From Apostichopus japonicus (lineage: Eukaryota; Echinodermata; Holothuroidea; Aspidochirotida; Stichopodidae), in the NCBI RefSeq assembly GCF_037975245.1, contig NC_092576.1:45109111-45173110 (forward strand): 64,000 nucleotides of DNA, read 5' to 3'. Shown in pieces: positions 15,291-28,126 of the stretch. Both the position numbers and the translations under genes were made by a program. Each line of letters begins with the position of its first letter. Position 1 is the first letter of the stretch. Below the pieces are notes generated by a model. The model did not search any database and had not been told where the DNA came from. It saw nothing but the letters and a program-made list of their open reading frames with translations.

Positions 15291-17610
15291 TAAAGATTAA
15301 ATCATATTTGGCTGAAACACTTTCAATTACATAAGGTACAACCCTTTCAAATAGAGGACGCTATTCCGACATCACTTTCAGAGCCTTATATGCCGTATAT
15401 ATCCGGTTCTGATGACGGAGCGTCCATACAGTCGGGGGGGGGGGATCGGATGCCCCCGTTGACGGACTCAAATGGACTGCTGGCGCCTTTTTCAGCTTTT
15501 TACCACTTTTTACCCATTAGCGTTTACTGACTTTTTTATTGCGCTCTCATCTATCTACCTATTGACATTTGTCACATTTTGTTGGTGCAATTTTCTGACA
15601 AAATGCTCTAACGGCGGTCTTTAATATATCGGTGCTTCCGCTTTGCGAAACTATTTCCAAGAACTGTACGGGGTTATCGATCTATTTTTAGACGACACAC
15701 CACGCGCAGTGGCTGAAATAGTAATAAACACCAAAGGCAGTGTACGTTATACGCCGCTCCATAATAAGTGTGTTGATTAGTGCAGTAGGTTATTTGTTAG
15801 ACACCTATTTATTCTTCGTTTATCTGCAAATTATCAAGGCCCGAAAGGGTCATTTCCGGCGATCTAGGGAGTATCTTTACTCAAAAAATGTCTGTACGCT
15901 CCGCGCCAACCTGTCGTGGGGCTCCGCTTAGATAGTGTCGAACGCGCCCCTACAGAACATTCTAGACCCCCATAACCAATACCCCTAGCTCCGCCACTGC
16001 ACAGAAGGAAGTAAATTGTTTGGCCAGTTTTTGTATGCTCCTTATCAATTGTACGTACATTCATGGAGAGGCTGTATCGGTAAGTCTGACATGCATTCCT
16101 TTAAACGGATCGACTTTAACTAACATTTATCAAATGACCAATAAATCAAAGGGGAATTTTCTGGTGGCCAGAACCGTATATCAATATACGGTATATACTG
16201 CTCTGCTGGTGGCGAATGAAACGACTTGGGCAAGTCTCGATTACGCAATCAAAACAAACCAGCTAAACATTTGAATCCGCTTACAAAGAACTGTTGCACT
16301 TCCTTGGTTGTTCGGCGTGAGTTCCCAGCAGGTACAGTAATGGCTTACTAACTGAGAAGATACTGCAAAATTCTCCAGATGGTGAACACGATACTGAGAG
16401 AAACAGAGTATATCTCAACTGTCAACGCAAACATTCCACGTATGGCGTAGGCCTACGTTCCTTCCATAGGCTTCCTGTTTGTTATCGTTAGGCTATGCAC
16501 ATACAATGGTAGGGGGTTGAACTTGAATTTAGGCTAGTATTGGGCCTATATCGCTAGTCATATGTGTAGCTTCGGCCTAGTCCGAGGACTGTAGTAGCAA
16601 TACTCAATAATCCAACGCCAGAATAAAGAAGAAAACATGACATGGGTTCAGCTAAGCATGTTTTACTACATCATACATTGACTTGGTGATGTCACTTATC
16701 ATCCTTTGCGAGATGGACAGCAGTGTATTGCAGTGTACCGATGTAGATGTACTGTACTGTAGTCATTATTTTGAAGTTCGGAACACTGCGAAGTTTGGAC
16801 ACCCCTACGAAATACAAGATTTCACCGTGACAAAATACACCAAGAGCCAATTTCACGAAAAATACGAAGCTACAGTTATTTTCTCTCCAAAATGACCCAT
16901 GTGCATTTAATTACTTACATATTTGTCAATAAAAGGAAGTTATAGTTTTGGGATGTTTTAAGGTTTAGGTGTCGGAATTTCGCAGTGTCCATGCTACAGT
17001 ACTAGGCCTAGCATTATGCGTTGGAAAAAAAAAAAACATACTTTGATCGAATTTACTAATTGAAATCCTACTCCTCTAGTACTCTGGAATTATTTCCTGT
17101 TCTGGAATATTCTGAAATTCAACGTTTTTCAGAGAATGAGATTCAACATCATACATACGTGTTATTGTAGTTGTGTCACCCAACACACTGCAGCATTTTA
17201 CACCGCCCTTTCTAGTTCAAGACATCCTGTTTTTGTACCAAATTCCAAATTCCCAGGGTAAAGCTCATTCACCTGTTAATGGTCCTGCGGCTTTAATGTC
17301 ACAATTCATATATGTACATTTTATGTAATTCACTTACAATAAGTGACAGGGTTTTTGAGATGGCCACTATTAGCATTACAGATGATCACTCACAATGATC
17401 CATAGAAGTTCCATAGAACTATCAAAAGGTTTCAGAAACCAAACACTATAATCCAATTACTAAATTAAAAATATCTGCAATGATTGGAATCTATTGGTAT
17501 TGCTGCCATGGTATCTTTGCTATGTGTGAGCTTTTTTTCTAGAGTCATTTGCCAGTGCATATATCTGAATAAGTAATTTGATTTTATTATTGTTTCACTT
17601 TTGTTTTAGA
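15291..17610. other. Intergenic DNA with one transposon-end-like site
   Basis: A G-run lies at about 15,435-15,443. Near 15,955-16,000 the phrase CCCCTAGCTCCGCCACTG resembles the terminal sequence of a non-autonomous DNA transposon, but its partner end was not found. No gene was recognised. Confidence 0.45.
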
Positions 17611-17781
17611 AGTCACTGAGGCTAGAATGGCTCCATGATGTAGTTATTCGACCATAGGAGGACAACCTCTAGTGAAGATGAAGACAGAGACTGTACTGGA
17701 TAGAGGAGATCAGGACCTATGAGCCTATCAAGCTTCTTTCAGTATCCTACACTTCTTAACGCACAGAATGACACAGTAGTG
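17611..17781 (+). other. Possible 5' UTR exon of the small plus-strand gene
   Basis: The segment is bounded by a good pyrimidine-rich acceptor (CACTTTTGTTTTAG) and a GTAAGG donor. It has stops in its frames, so if transcribed it is probably non-coding leader sequence for the exons at 19,289-22,596. This is inferred from splice-site quality only. Confidence 0.25.
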
Positions 17782-19388
17782 GTAAGGAATTACTTTGCTT
17801 GTGCTTGTTTGTGCTTGTGCTTGTTTGTTGTAACTGATTTCACCAAACTGCCTTATAGTGAGTATTTTATTGATTTGTTGCAAAATTTTGAAAGTGAACC
17901 TAAAGTACCATTCCATATATTTGTCTTAAACAATGGCAGATAATAACTTTCCTCCCTTTCTTTCAATTGAAATATCATTCATAACCTTATGGTTTATCCC
18001 TTGCATAATGATGAAGTCAGTATTGTATAATTCTATATTTGGTGCTAATACATAGCCAATTAGTTGAAGCCAGATAGTAAGTGGGGGTAATATGCAAGTT
18101 ACACTATGTCCAGAAGATTACTACTACTGTACTACAGCAATCAATTGAAGAAAGAAAGTACAGTATTCTTAATGCTTTCTTGTCTGCTTTAGGTGTGTGT
18201 GTGCTTTGTTATACCGGAGCCGCCTGAAATGGGGCAGGGGGGGGGGGTAGGAGGGAGTGAGGGGGCAAGCATGGTTGAGGTGTTTAATTCCCTTGTCACG
18301 CCTTATCAATATCATATCATGATGACATGCCTTCCTTGCATATACTCGCATATCCTTGCTAAATACTGTTTAAAATAAACATATATCAACATTAAGAGGG
18401 CGTGTAACACATATGGAAGAACTGGTATGCATAAGAGAGGGGGGGGGGTGAGCACATCCCCCTCCCCCTATGGAAATTAAAATAGGAAGAAAACAATCTC
18501 AAATGCTACAGCGTCAGGACTTTTCCCCTGGGCTCCCACAAAGGCTTTTAACTACAGTGAAATTTTATTTCTTTTAGAGATATATTTATGTGCTGCAAAA
18601 TCACTATCTGAGAACATTTAAATCTCTGAAAAGTGAAATATCTTAGCTGAAGTCCCCAGGACTCCCACCAGGGCTTAGAAAACACAATGTAATGTCTCCG
18701 TCCGAAATGTATTTACATGCTTTAAACTTAATAGAAGAGGACAAGAAGTCTCAAATAAGTTACAGCTTCCAAAGACCCCTTTACCCTGCTAGGGCTTAGC
18801 TATTAAAAACAGTAAAATATTATAACAATCACCCATCCGCCAAAGCTCACCTACCAAAATAGATAAAGTTATCTCCTGATGACCTCCAAAGTGGAAATTT
18901 GAAAGATATCCTCTCCTCAACAGGGAAATAGAGATGCAAACTGTCTCAGACAAGCCCAAACCATGGTTCGGCTTGAGTGAAATTTAGCTCTCCTTTGGGA
19001 GCTCATTTATGTTGCTGCATCACTCTTTCATATGCCAATTCCCCCAGACACCTGACAATCAGGTTCAAGTTTGATTGTTTACTGGAAAATTATGTTGACA
19101 CTTACATGGTTATTGGAAACTGAAGTGTACTTTCATTCCTCTGGATTTTGTGTGTGTGTGTGTGTGTGAATGTCCATGTATAGAGGGTAGTTAGCTAAAG
19201 ACATGCACATATCTATTTCTGACCGACATTCTAAATATCTACTATCATTAAAACTTTTAAAATTCTCATTCACATCATTTACTTTTAGGTTGACTTGCAT
19301 TATCCTGAAGCCAATTATTAGGGGATCACCTACTCCACCTGTGGTTACCAGTTTTTGATGGAAGTGTTCATGGTGTGCTGACGAGAAA

Positions 19389-22300
19389 ATGAATGGTTCA
19401 TCATCTGATATTTCTCCATGTGATGGTAATCACATTAATGGTTAGTGTAGAACCGTAGAGATTACTGTTGTAAGCATTTGCTTAAATATTGGAAATATGA
19501 TTTGAAATGTAATTGGAAAATAAAATACAAATCACCTCAACCTTTGATATTCATCTCAAACATGTCTATCATGTCAGCTAAAGATTGTGGATGGGTTTGC
19601 TTCTCCTTTAAATCTTTGATATTTCCTCCAAACTCATGATAAACTGTCACACACCAGTTCTACTATTCACAATCACATCATGTGAGGCTAAAGAAGCATT
19701 ATTCAAGTAAGGTGAACACAAAACCAATGACATTAAGACCAGGCACAGTTCCATGCACAATTGTGTCACCAGACCCACACTTTTTTTTAAATATTAGTCT
19801 ATCCTAAGTTGAAGTATTCTATTTTATATCACATATTTCACTGGTCACTCAGCTGAAAATGGTTGCAAAACCCCTCCCCACACCCCATTCATTGCAAAGC
19901 AAGATATAATATATGAACAATCAAAGTTAGAATACTTTTGAATGTCGTGTCTTAGACTGATGGATTCTGTGAGACCTCCTTTGTTCAGTGTTTCTCTAAT
20001 GTTAGCATCATCTGCACAAATTGCACCATAATTGTAAGTTTTCAAGAGGAGGAAATTCTCATGTGATTTCTATATTATAGCAAACTAAATCTCTAATCTT
20101 TCAAATCTGACCAATTTAATGTTTATCTGGCATCCATTGATTCATTATGAGACAGTTTTATTCCCATGTGAGCATCTACAGGTAAAACAAATGAAGGCAT
20201 TCTTTTGTCACCATCTCCATGTTGAGTGGATATTATGTAAGTTATGACAAGGTCCACCCATTCCATCATATTAAATAGTTGTCATGGATAATGATAGGTA
20301 TTGAGTATTGCACTATGACTAGCAACATTTGATGGTTGTATCACAGAAGATCATACAACACAATATGATAGGAATATGTTAAAGTTATTATGTAATTCAG
20401 TAATAATGTTATACTGTATGTGTGCGTTTGAGGAAGGTGGGGGGGGGGTCAGTTCTATATCAATTGGCAAAGGTGAAAATGAAGTTACTGGGACAGTTAT
20501 TAAAGCAACTACAATAACATGCATGTCTTAGAGCAGCCTCTGCTTCACATTGGTATACCGACTGTTTGACAAAAGCAATACAAATTTAATTCAATTAGTA
20601 TTTTTGGTAGAAAATCGTTAAAAATATGTTAAAACAAAGATGAACAACTTCATTAGCATGCTGAACCAATCATGTTAAATGTACCACACCAGAAAGTGTG
20701 CTGATCAATTGAGTATAATCCAAAGGATTGCAAACATGTTACCAAGTCAGGCTATTGTTTTGTTTATGGATAAATTTAAAAAGAAAAATATCCAACTTGA
20801 AAATCAAAAGCACCTTACAGTAATATTAATGAATCTGCAATTGTTGAGTTGTTTCAGGGACACCAAGTCATTTTAACATTAGCTTATATATCTGTGAGCA
20901 ATAGAATAACGGTCGAGTAAAATGCAAACTCAATAACAAGGGTTTTTATTGTTTTCGATCAGGCATCTAGTTCTGATATTCTCAATATAGAATTAGTGAC
21001 AACTGATTCTTAATGCATTCGTCTTTATCTCCTCATTATGTAAATGTGGATTAATCAGACGATCATTGGGGGTCATATGATGCGTATCTTGCACAGAATG
21101 GTTTACAATATGCCGCTGATGGTAATGGTAAGTGTATAATTAGTGTATAGTAGGACAGGTAAACTGGGTTGTAGTTTTAATTAGATTTGAATCTGGGTAG
21201 AACGTGATTTTATTACTGCCTATTCCCGGTGGAACATTAATTGTTTTGAAACTTGCTAAAGGAAAATAAAGGCCTCAATCTAACATACATACAACATATA
21301 TATAATATTAGGCTCTGCATATCATACATTGTATTGCTTACCATTGTGTCAATGTAAACAAAGAGGTGTACATGTTTAATTAACTGGGTCCATATTTGTT
21401 TTGTGTATGCATCATCAATTATTCAGATTACCCTCTATATTGCCAGCCTTACTTCTACAAAAAATAATTGCGATTATTTTCGATTATTTTTATTTTTGAT
21501 ATAAACCCTAGATTTGCCAAGGCTAAGTCATTTATTTATAATTTAAGATGTGACATACTCAATCATTCTGTTTCAATGGAGACATGCATTAAGTGAGTTT
21601 GTTACTATATGTAAGAGTGAATAACACTCTGTACAATTGCCTCAGAAAGTGAGTCAGTAAATTGTTACTATGATCACACTGTCTGAATCATGTGTACTTC
21701 CACTTGCTATAAGTTACGTATGTCACAATTAAGCCTTTGTTTAATAAAATGTAAACTGACTAACCTTTCCTACCCTTCCACTCTCAGTGCATCCAAAACC
21801 CAAGAAAATTGATGTCAAATTTAAATCTGAAGATAATCTAGTCACTATGCTATTTGCCAATGCGCTATATACTAAGGGATTGCAAGTGGAAATCTATGGT
21901 TGGTTTACTGTATTGTGTGCATATATGTTGTTGTCAGTCAGTAATGCAAGACATGCATGTAGCTTCTGGACCCTATGCATGTCCTCAGAGTATAAACCAA
22001 AGTAATTCATAATTCCATTTTTAGCCATTGTTCTATAGTGTTGAAGGATTCTCTTAATGTGTTCTGTCTAAGCTGTACATTATTTGCACTTCAGTTGTAT
22101 TACTGGCCACTCAAGAGATATTTTCCAACAAACTCAAGCACATATGCTTTCTACATTGATTTATTATTGTAATACTATTGATTATAGCTCACAAATTTGG
22201 TAGGAAAAGGCCAGCAATTGTCAAAAGATTTGTTGGGAGGGGGGGGGGTCCTTCAAAACTCTTGGGAGGTAGCATGGAGTTGACCAGTACTAGTGTTGTA

Positions 22301-22596
22301 AATAACTAATTATGTTGATTAGGTAAAGTTGCTTTGAATTATGATATTAGTCCTGTGCTTTATCTATGTCAGTCCAACAAACACAAATATCAATAAAACA
22401 GAAGGAAAAACATCGTTGTCTGTTACAAAAATGATCACAGACCTGATGAGTTTTCACCTTGATAAATCTAGTGAATGGAAAGTTGAGTTATTTTGTACTT
22501 TCTCTGTGACATTCAGGTGATACAGTTTTCAACATTTCTTTGGTACGTTTCCTCCAAGAAAGCAAAAGAAAAAGTCAAGCAAGAACACATCAATGA
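19389..22596 (+). CDS. Tentative small spliced gene, about 103 aa, unrecognised
   Basis: Four segments join in one frame with GT-AG borders. They are 19,389-19,440 (starts ATG, in a possible exon from 19,289), 21,059-21,127, 21,788-21,898 and 22,517-22,596 (ending TGA). The first three junctions all fall in phase 1. The product begins MNGSSSDISPCDGNH, continues through an Asp/Tyr-rich stretch and a basic HPKPKKIDVKFK patch, and ends in a Lys/Arg-rich tail. No signal peptide, membrane segment or known domain is seen. The donor after exon 3 (GTTGGT) is weak. Exon 4 is also open in another frame (SSKKAKEKVKQEHINDD...) up to a strong GTGAGT donor at 22,622, which would make the protein longer and could lead to a short exon at 26,075-26,108. 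I do not recognise the family. Confidence 0.35.
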
Positions 22597-22622
22597 TGAC
22601 ATTACTTCCTTTGTTGATGAGA

Positions 22623-23639
22623 GTCTGGTGAGTCTTTACATCATAATTTCTCACCAGTCAGTTTGTGACATGGTAATTGGTTGTGCTGGATACCTTTGAT
22701 CAAATCTACAAGCCATATGTAGTTGAAGATTGCTTGCTTAATTAGTGCTAGAAATAAAATCAAATACCCATTTAAGGTTTCACTTGTTTAATTGTGTAAA
22801 GCTAACCACATTTACTTAAAACAATGACTATATTGTAGTATGCAGTGGTGGAGGGAAGATTTCTACAAAATGGAGACAGGTAGCGATGGATACTTAAATT
22901 AACAGTTCATAAGAAAACTTCTGTAGAAAATAAAGATTGCGCACATGCCATGCAAGCTAAGTTTGTAGTATGTACATTGGTCTGATGTGATAGCAATTGA
23001 GACACTATTAAGTATCAAGTGAAAAGTCTTTATGCTATAAGTGTTTTGTCACCTGTAATCTTGGTGTTGTTTTGACTCATTAATATTATAAACCCAGATA
23101 AGAGAGAATGAATTAGTGATTAACCCTGCATCTGCAACCAGTAAATGTTATCTTTAGATCTTACATCCTTATGTTACTAGTATTGTCAGTAGTAATAGAT
23201 TTCAAATAACTTTTGAACGTGCCATATACCATAAGTTGCCATTTCTAATGCTATTTTAGGTGGCCTTAGGTAACATTTTACTCTTTAACTCTTTCATTGC
23301 TTGTAGGAAATTGTGTTAAATTGCACATACACATGTTGTTGGCAAGATTTAAAGTTGTATTTCACAAAAAGTAGTTGTAATTATGATTGACCCCTCCCTA
23401 GAATGTACAGTAGGCTAAATTGTATGCCCCCCTTCCACCAAAAAAAAGGTAAAACAATTAAAATTGAGAGAAAGGGAGAGGATCCCTCACTTATGGAGAG
23501 ACTACTTTACAAGCAAATTCCGAAGTGCAGTATATAAAGATACAACATGCAGTACAACATACACAGTTGACAAATCTTCAACATTGTTTCAAGTGTGAAG
23601 AAACATATCACCTGTGTTGCCTCTTAGCACCATTCATTT
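22623..23639. other. Intron or intergenic DNA, no gene seen
   Basis: AT-rich sequence with no recognised feature. It would be intronic if the longer model of the plus-strand gene is right. Confidence 0.4.
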
Positions 23640-24130
23640 TTTATTCCTTGCCAAAGGCCGAAGTAATATATGCGATTGTGATGGCATGTGTGCATGTGTG
23701 TGTGTGTGTATGTGACACTTTGGCTCGTAAACACGATATCTCAAGTATAGTTATAGTTGGATGAACTTCCAACTTAGTGAGTAGATGATCCTTATTGTTT
23801 TTCATGGAGTTCAAAGGTCATTTGAGGTCAACAGAGGTCAAAGTGTTGATATCTTTTAAGAACAATATCTCAACGAGTAAAAGTTTTTTTAACTTTAAAT
23901 TAAGTATGTGGGTAACCCTTAGTGAGTAGATGTTCTCTACTTTTTCCTGAAGGTCAAGGGTCATTTGAGAGATCGCCAGAGGTCAAAGTCTGAAAACCTT
24001 GTAAGCACGTTATCTCAAGAAGTAAGAGTTGCTTCAACTTTAACTTTGTATATTGGTGGCCTTAGGTAAGCAGATGATCCTCTTTGTTTCACATGGAGGT
24101 CAAAAGTCTTTGAATGTCAGTTGTTGGTTA
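23640..24130 (+). repeat. Dispersed repeat with AGGTCA direct repeats
   Basis: The block starts ATTCCTTGCCAAAGGC, has a (TG)n tract at about 23,687-23,711, then GATATCTCAAG, then about three diverged units of roughly 145 bp starting at GAGTAGATGATCC (near 23,779), GAGTAGATGTTCT (near 23,924) and AGCAGATGATCC (near 24,067). In unit 1, four nuclear-receptor-type half-sites line up as AGTTCA (23,808), AGGTCA (23,815), AGGTCA (23,825) and AGGTCA (23,835), with spacers of 1, 4 and 4 bp. The start matches the reverse complement of the repeat ending near 13,690. Confidence 0.7.
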
Positions 24131-26074
24131 CAGGCAGAACCATTACGCATTACTCAGTTCTACAAGACTTGCCATTTCTGCTCAGCTATGCAGCTCATTA
24201 GAAAATCTTGTATGTAAAGTTTCTTCTAATATTGGCAAGGAATCACTAAGTCACGTGACTTTCTGGTTACAAATATCTTAAAGAGATTTGACAGCCCTTC
24301 ACCCTCCCCTCGACAACATACTATTTAACCCCTTCCACTACAAAAAAAAAAGTGGCCAAGCAACTGAGGTAAGGCACTTTTCATGATATTAAACAATAAG
24401 GTGTCAGTTAGATCATAAGCCTCTAACGCCTGAAATTGGGACAAAACCTTGCACGAAGGGTGTCTACACTGATGTACCCTTGCAATTACACTAAGCTCTT
24501 GTGGGTTACTCTCAAGGTTTTCTGACATGCTGTTACATATCAACCTCAACTTATGATCAGCATGTTGACTTTCCATGCAGGTACATATAAAGTTACAGTT
24601 TTGCTATTTCTTTTTACACAAAGAAAAAGGAGATTACTACCTGTCATATTTTAACAAATGTTTTTGATATCACAGCTCATATGGTTACTAGCTAACTAAC
24701 AATAAAACATACTGATATTAATGAATCTTTTGTACTCTTTTGTACTTCTAACATTAAACCGTGAATACATAATTCACCTGGTGTAGGTATAAGAGACTGG
24801 GAGCCAACACTACACATGCCCACAGCCCCTCCCACCCCTCACCAGCGTCCCCTTACCAGCCATCCTATATGAAAGTGACCTCATGGTAAATATAAAGTAA
24901 AAATAGTTGTCAAAAAGTCTGAACATAAGTAAATCATCATAAATATTACCCTTACTAGCCACACTGCCCCAATGCAATTTTGTTACCTGTTGACATCTAT
25001 GGACCATTATACAGTAGATCTATTACTGCTAAAATAATTTACACATGTTTCATGATATTTTTGCCTCGCATGTGACCAATATTGTCAACACTACACAACT
25101 CAGTGATCTTGGAAAGTGAAAGTAAAAGCCAGTTAGACAAGCATCAATGATTTCATGACTTTCATTACCAAACTAACTCCATGGTTATGTTGCTAAATGA
25201 TGATGGGTTCTGCTGTGTACGCCTAAAGCACTTTGTAGCTTTAAACTTCAAATGCTAAAGTGATGAATAGTGAATTCCATATTTCTGGCACTAAAGTTAA
25301 ATACTCTTGTTGAGATCAATCTGTTACATACAACTGTGCTATATAGTGAGTTCATATGTGAGAAACATTGTGTAGGTTAGCCAGCAAGTTACAGTCATTC
25401 GATACCCATGTCTGTAAATTTGCTACCATTTTAAATATATAAATAAAGAGATGTTACTGTAAGTCTACCAAGGGACCCTAATTGCTGTCCACAAACTGAC
25501 ATTGCCGATCTACTTGATGGAAAATCCTGGTCCATCAGAGTCTTTTGGTGGATAGCTTTATCCTTCTTGCTGTGTTACCAACCCTCTTTGGTTATTTTTA
25601 TTGTGGTCTAGTAAGAGACTAGGACTTTGAGTTCAGTTTCTGTTGATTGTGATCTGTGGTAGGTGGAAGGAGCGGGTGGTGGATGGTAGATAGTACTCCT
25701 GTAAAGCTATTTTGCCATGTTTACTCTTCTTAAGATTACCAGGGACCATTTTGCAAGTCATGGTAACATCAATAGGTTATATTTAACATCCTTCACACAT
25801 TTACTTGGAAACAGATGAATAGCATATCTCCCCCACCCCCTCCTGAAAAAATAGCACATATTAGTTTGCCTTTATTTATTCTGTCCATTCTATGTTAAAA
25901 CATTACATCTTCCTTTGGATCTACAGTGTTTGTGCTATTTCATACCACCTGTAGCATTTTCTTGTATTACCTAATATAACTCACTCCTCAGAAATTATTC
26001 TTTGCTATTTTTTGAACCCTTTTGGTATATTTATTGAATATAAACTTCTTTAGATTAATTTTATTTCCTTTACA
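24131..26074. other. AT-rich DNA, no gene seen
   Basis: No coding segment or RNA gene recognised. A minus-strand frame at 24,325-24,576 has no domain signature. Confidence 0.45.
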
Positions 26075-26689
26075 GATGGTAGTTACCGTGGAAAGATCAG
26101 GAAACGGTGAGAAGTACAGGCCCCTCAGAATGTAGGTGTTTTTTGTAAGTCACCTACAGTTCACCAGTTTTACATTATTGGGTAAAAGAATGAATAATTA
26201 TGAAGATTATCTATTAACTTAGATTGCATTTGGGTCCAAACATGAAAATATTTTTTTTATTATTATTTTGTTTTGCATGGAGAAAAACCACACTAAAAAA
26301 CACTTGCCCCTCAAAATGCTGGTCAACAATTTTGCTAATAATTTTCCAGGAACGTGATGAATTAACAACAAATTTTGACTGGTTCACTCATTTTAAACTC
26401 TCTAAGAGTTATTTAAAAATTGATTGTGTTTCTTGTATTTTTTCCCACTGAGGTTCCCAAAATGCTGGTGTATTGCCCCTCAGAATGCTGATTTTCCCTA
26501 ATGAAAAATACAAAACATGACACCTTTAATTTTTTTTTTTTCCATTCCTTGGCATATTGACAGTCAACAAATGGAAAAATATTCCCCACTTAAGTAATAA
26601 AAGAGCAAAAGTAACCAGCAAACATCCTAAAGACAATTAACAATACTTTGGATTTCTTCTAACTCAACTATCTACACTTGTACATATGG

Positions 26690-28126
26690 CTCCTGACATT
26701 GCTGTCAAGAACATTCCAAATCTTCTTATATCAACAACTGAACATGGTTCTCAAACACATGAATCCCTGTTGTCAGCGTACAAGTGATTAGATCGACACT
26801 TAGCAGCACAGAAGGTAGCAAGACCAGTTGTCATTGTTTCTGATGGCCACAGTTCCAGATATATATTGAGGTGTTGAGGTTCTTGAGAGCAAAAGAAATA
26901 CATCTCTTCATCACTCCACCTGATACCACTGGAGTCACACAATTACATGACCAAATCAATCAAAATTTGCACTGTGAATACCATAACAGCAAGGGAGAAC
27001 TCTTTTCAGCGGAATGCACAGTCAACAGGGATGGTTTCATAAAGAAATTGGCAGATGTTTGGCCACGGTGGGCAAACAAACTTGAAATAATAAAAAATGC
27101 AGCAAAATGTGTTGGTGTAACCATGGAGCTATAAATCCCAGGTTTATAGCTCCATGGTGTAACTAACCATGGCCTGAGTGTTGAATGGATGCAAAAGGAC
27201 AAATTTGTTCAAGCATCATCTGTTTTTCAAGATGAAACTGAAGAAACAGCAGGACCTTCATCATCAACTTCCAACATATCAATGGTTGAGTCGCCAGTTG
27301 ACATCAAGAAGTACACCAAGCAGTACTATACGCAAAAACTGGAGTACACCATTGGAGGAGATTGATGGACTACTGACAATTAAGAAACTGAAGCCAAAAC
27401 CAAAGGTAACAAGTAACATGAGGGTAACTCAAGTCTTTGGATCCATGGAAGGACAACAAATATAAGAGTCAGTGGAGTTATTGAATAAAGAGAACGAAGC
27501 GAGGGACAAAGCCAGACAAGATAATAAGTTGAAGAAACAGTGTAATCTAGAGACATTTCTGAAGTGCAAGTCACATTGTGTTTGCTTGAAACCAGATGGC
27601 AAGTGTGAGGCAGAGAAGTTGAAACTGTGTCCCAAATGCTTGAATGTGCTGGCTTCCCAATTATATGCAGTAAAGCTGCATGTAAAGATGAAAATGGAGT
27701 CAAGCCTGATACGATTTTGCCTGCTTGCACACAAGGGAAGCGTGTGCGTCGGCGACTTCTTGTTGATGACTCATCTGTTGAAGAGATGTCTGTAGATGAT
27801 ATTGAGGTTGAAGGTGCAGAAAAGGTTGAGGTTGAAGGTGTAGATGCTGTCGAGGTTGAAGGTGTAGATGTGATGGGGTTAAGCAGGTTGGATATGAAGG
27901 ATATGAAAGTGCCGATGTGGGTTAAGGTGAAATATGAAGAGAAGTGTTTATTGGTACAGTTCTACAAAAGGTGGGAGATGATGTCTGTGTGAGATGTTTA
28001 GAGAAGCCATTTGGAGTAGATAAGGGTATGCCACAGGAAATGGAAAAAGACTCTGCTTCCATATTTTATGGTGAAGTGTATGAAGCAGAAGTGCAACCAG
28101 GGATGGTGAAATGTGGGAGAATGTAG
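26690..28126 (+). pseudogene. Decayed pogo-like DDE transposase
   Basis: Pieces in several frames together resemble a DDE_1-type transposase. PVVIVSDGHSS (about 26,833-26,865) carries the second catalytic Asp, and TPPDTTGVTQLHDQINQ (about 26,917-26,967) carries the Pro-rich turn and the third Asp, about 35 residues on, as in pogo-type enzymes. The N-terminal DNA-binding part and first Asp are not visible. Breaks include a TGA at 26,786, a frameshift near 26,870, a hairpin insertion that introduces a TAA at 27,133, further stops near 27,364-27,380 and another frameshift after 27,600. Downstream lie a Cys-rich segment (LKLCPKCLNVLASQ) and an acidic VEVEGVD repeat, then a final open piece ending at 28,126. 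The family assignment is by motif; catalysis is not expected. Confidence 0.7.
27114..27163. repeat. Hairpin insertion inside the transposase relic
   Basis: Two perfect 16-bp inverted arms (27,120-27,135 and 27,143-27,158) surround a 7-base loop. The block is flanked by a direct duplication of GGTGTAAC at 27,114-27,121 and 27,156-27,163. It puts a stop codon into a transposase frame that otherwise runs on across the site. Confidence 0.9.
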
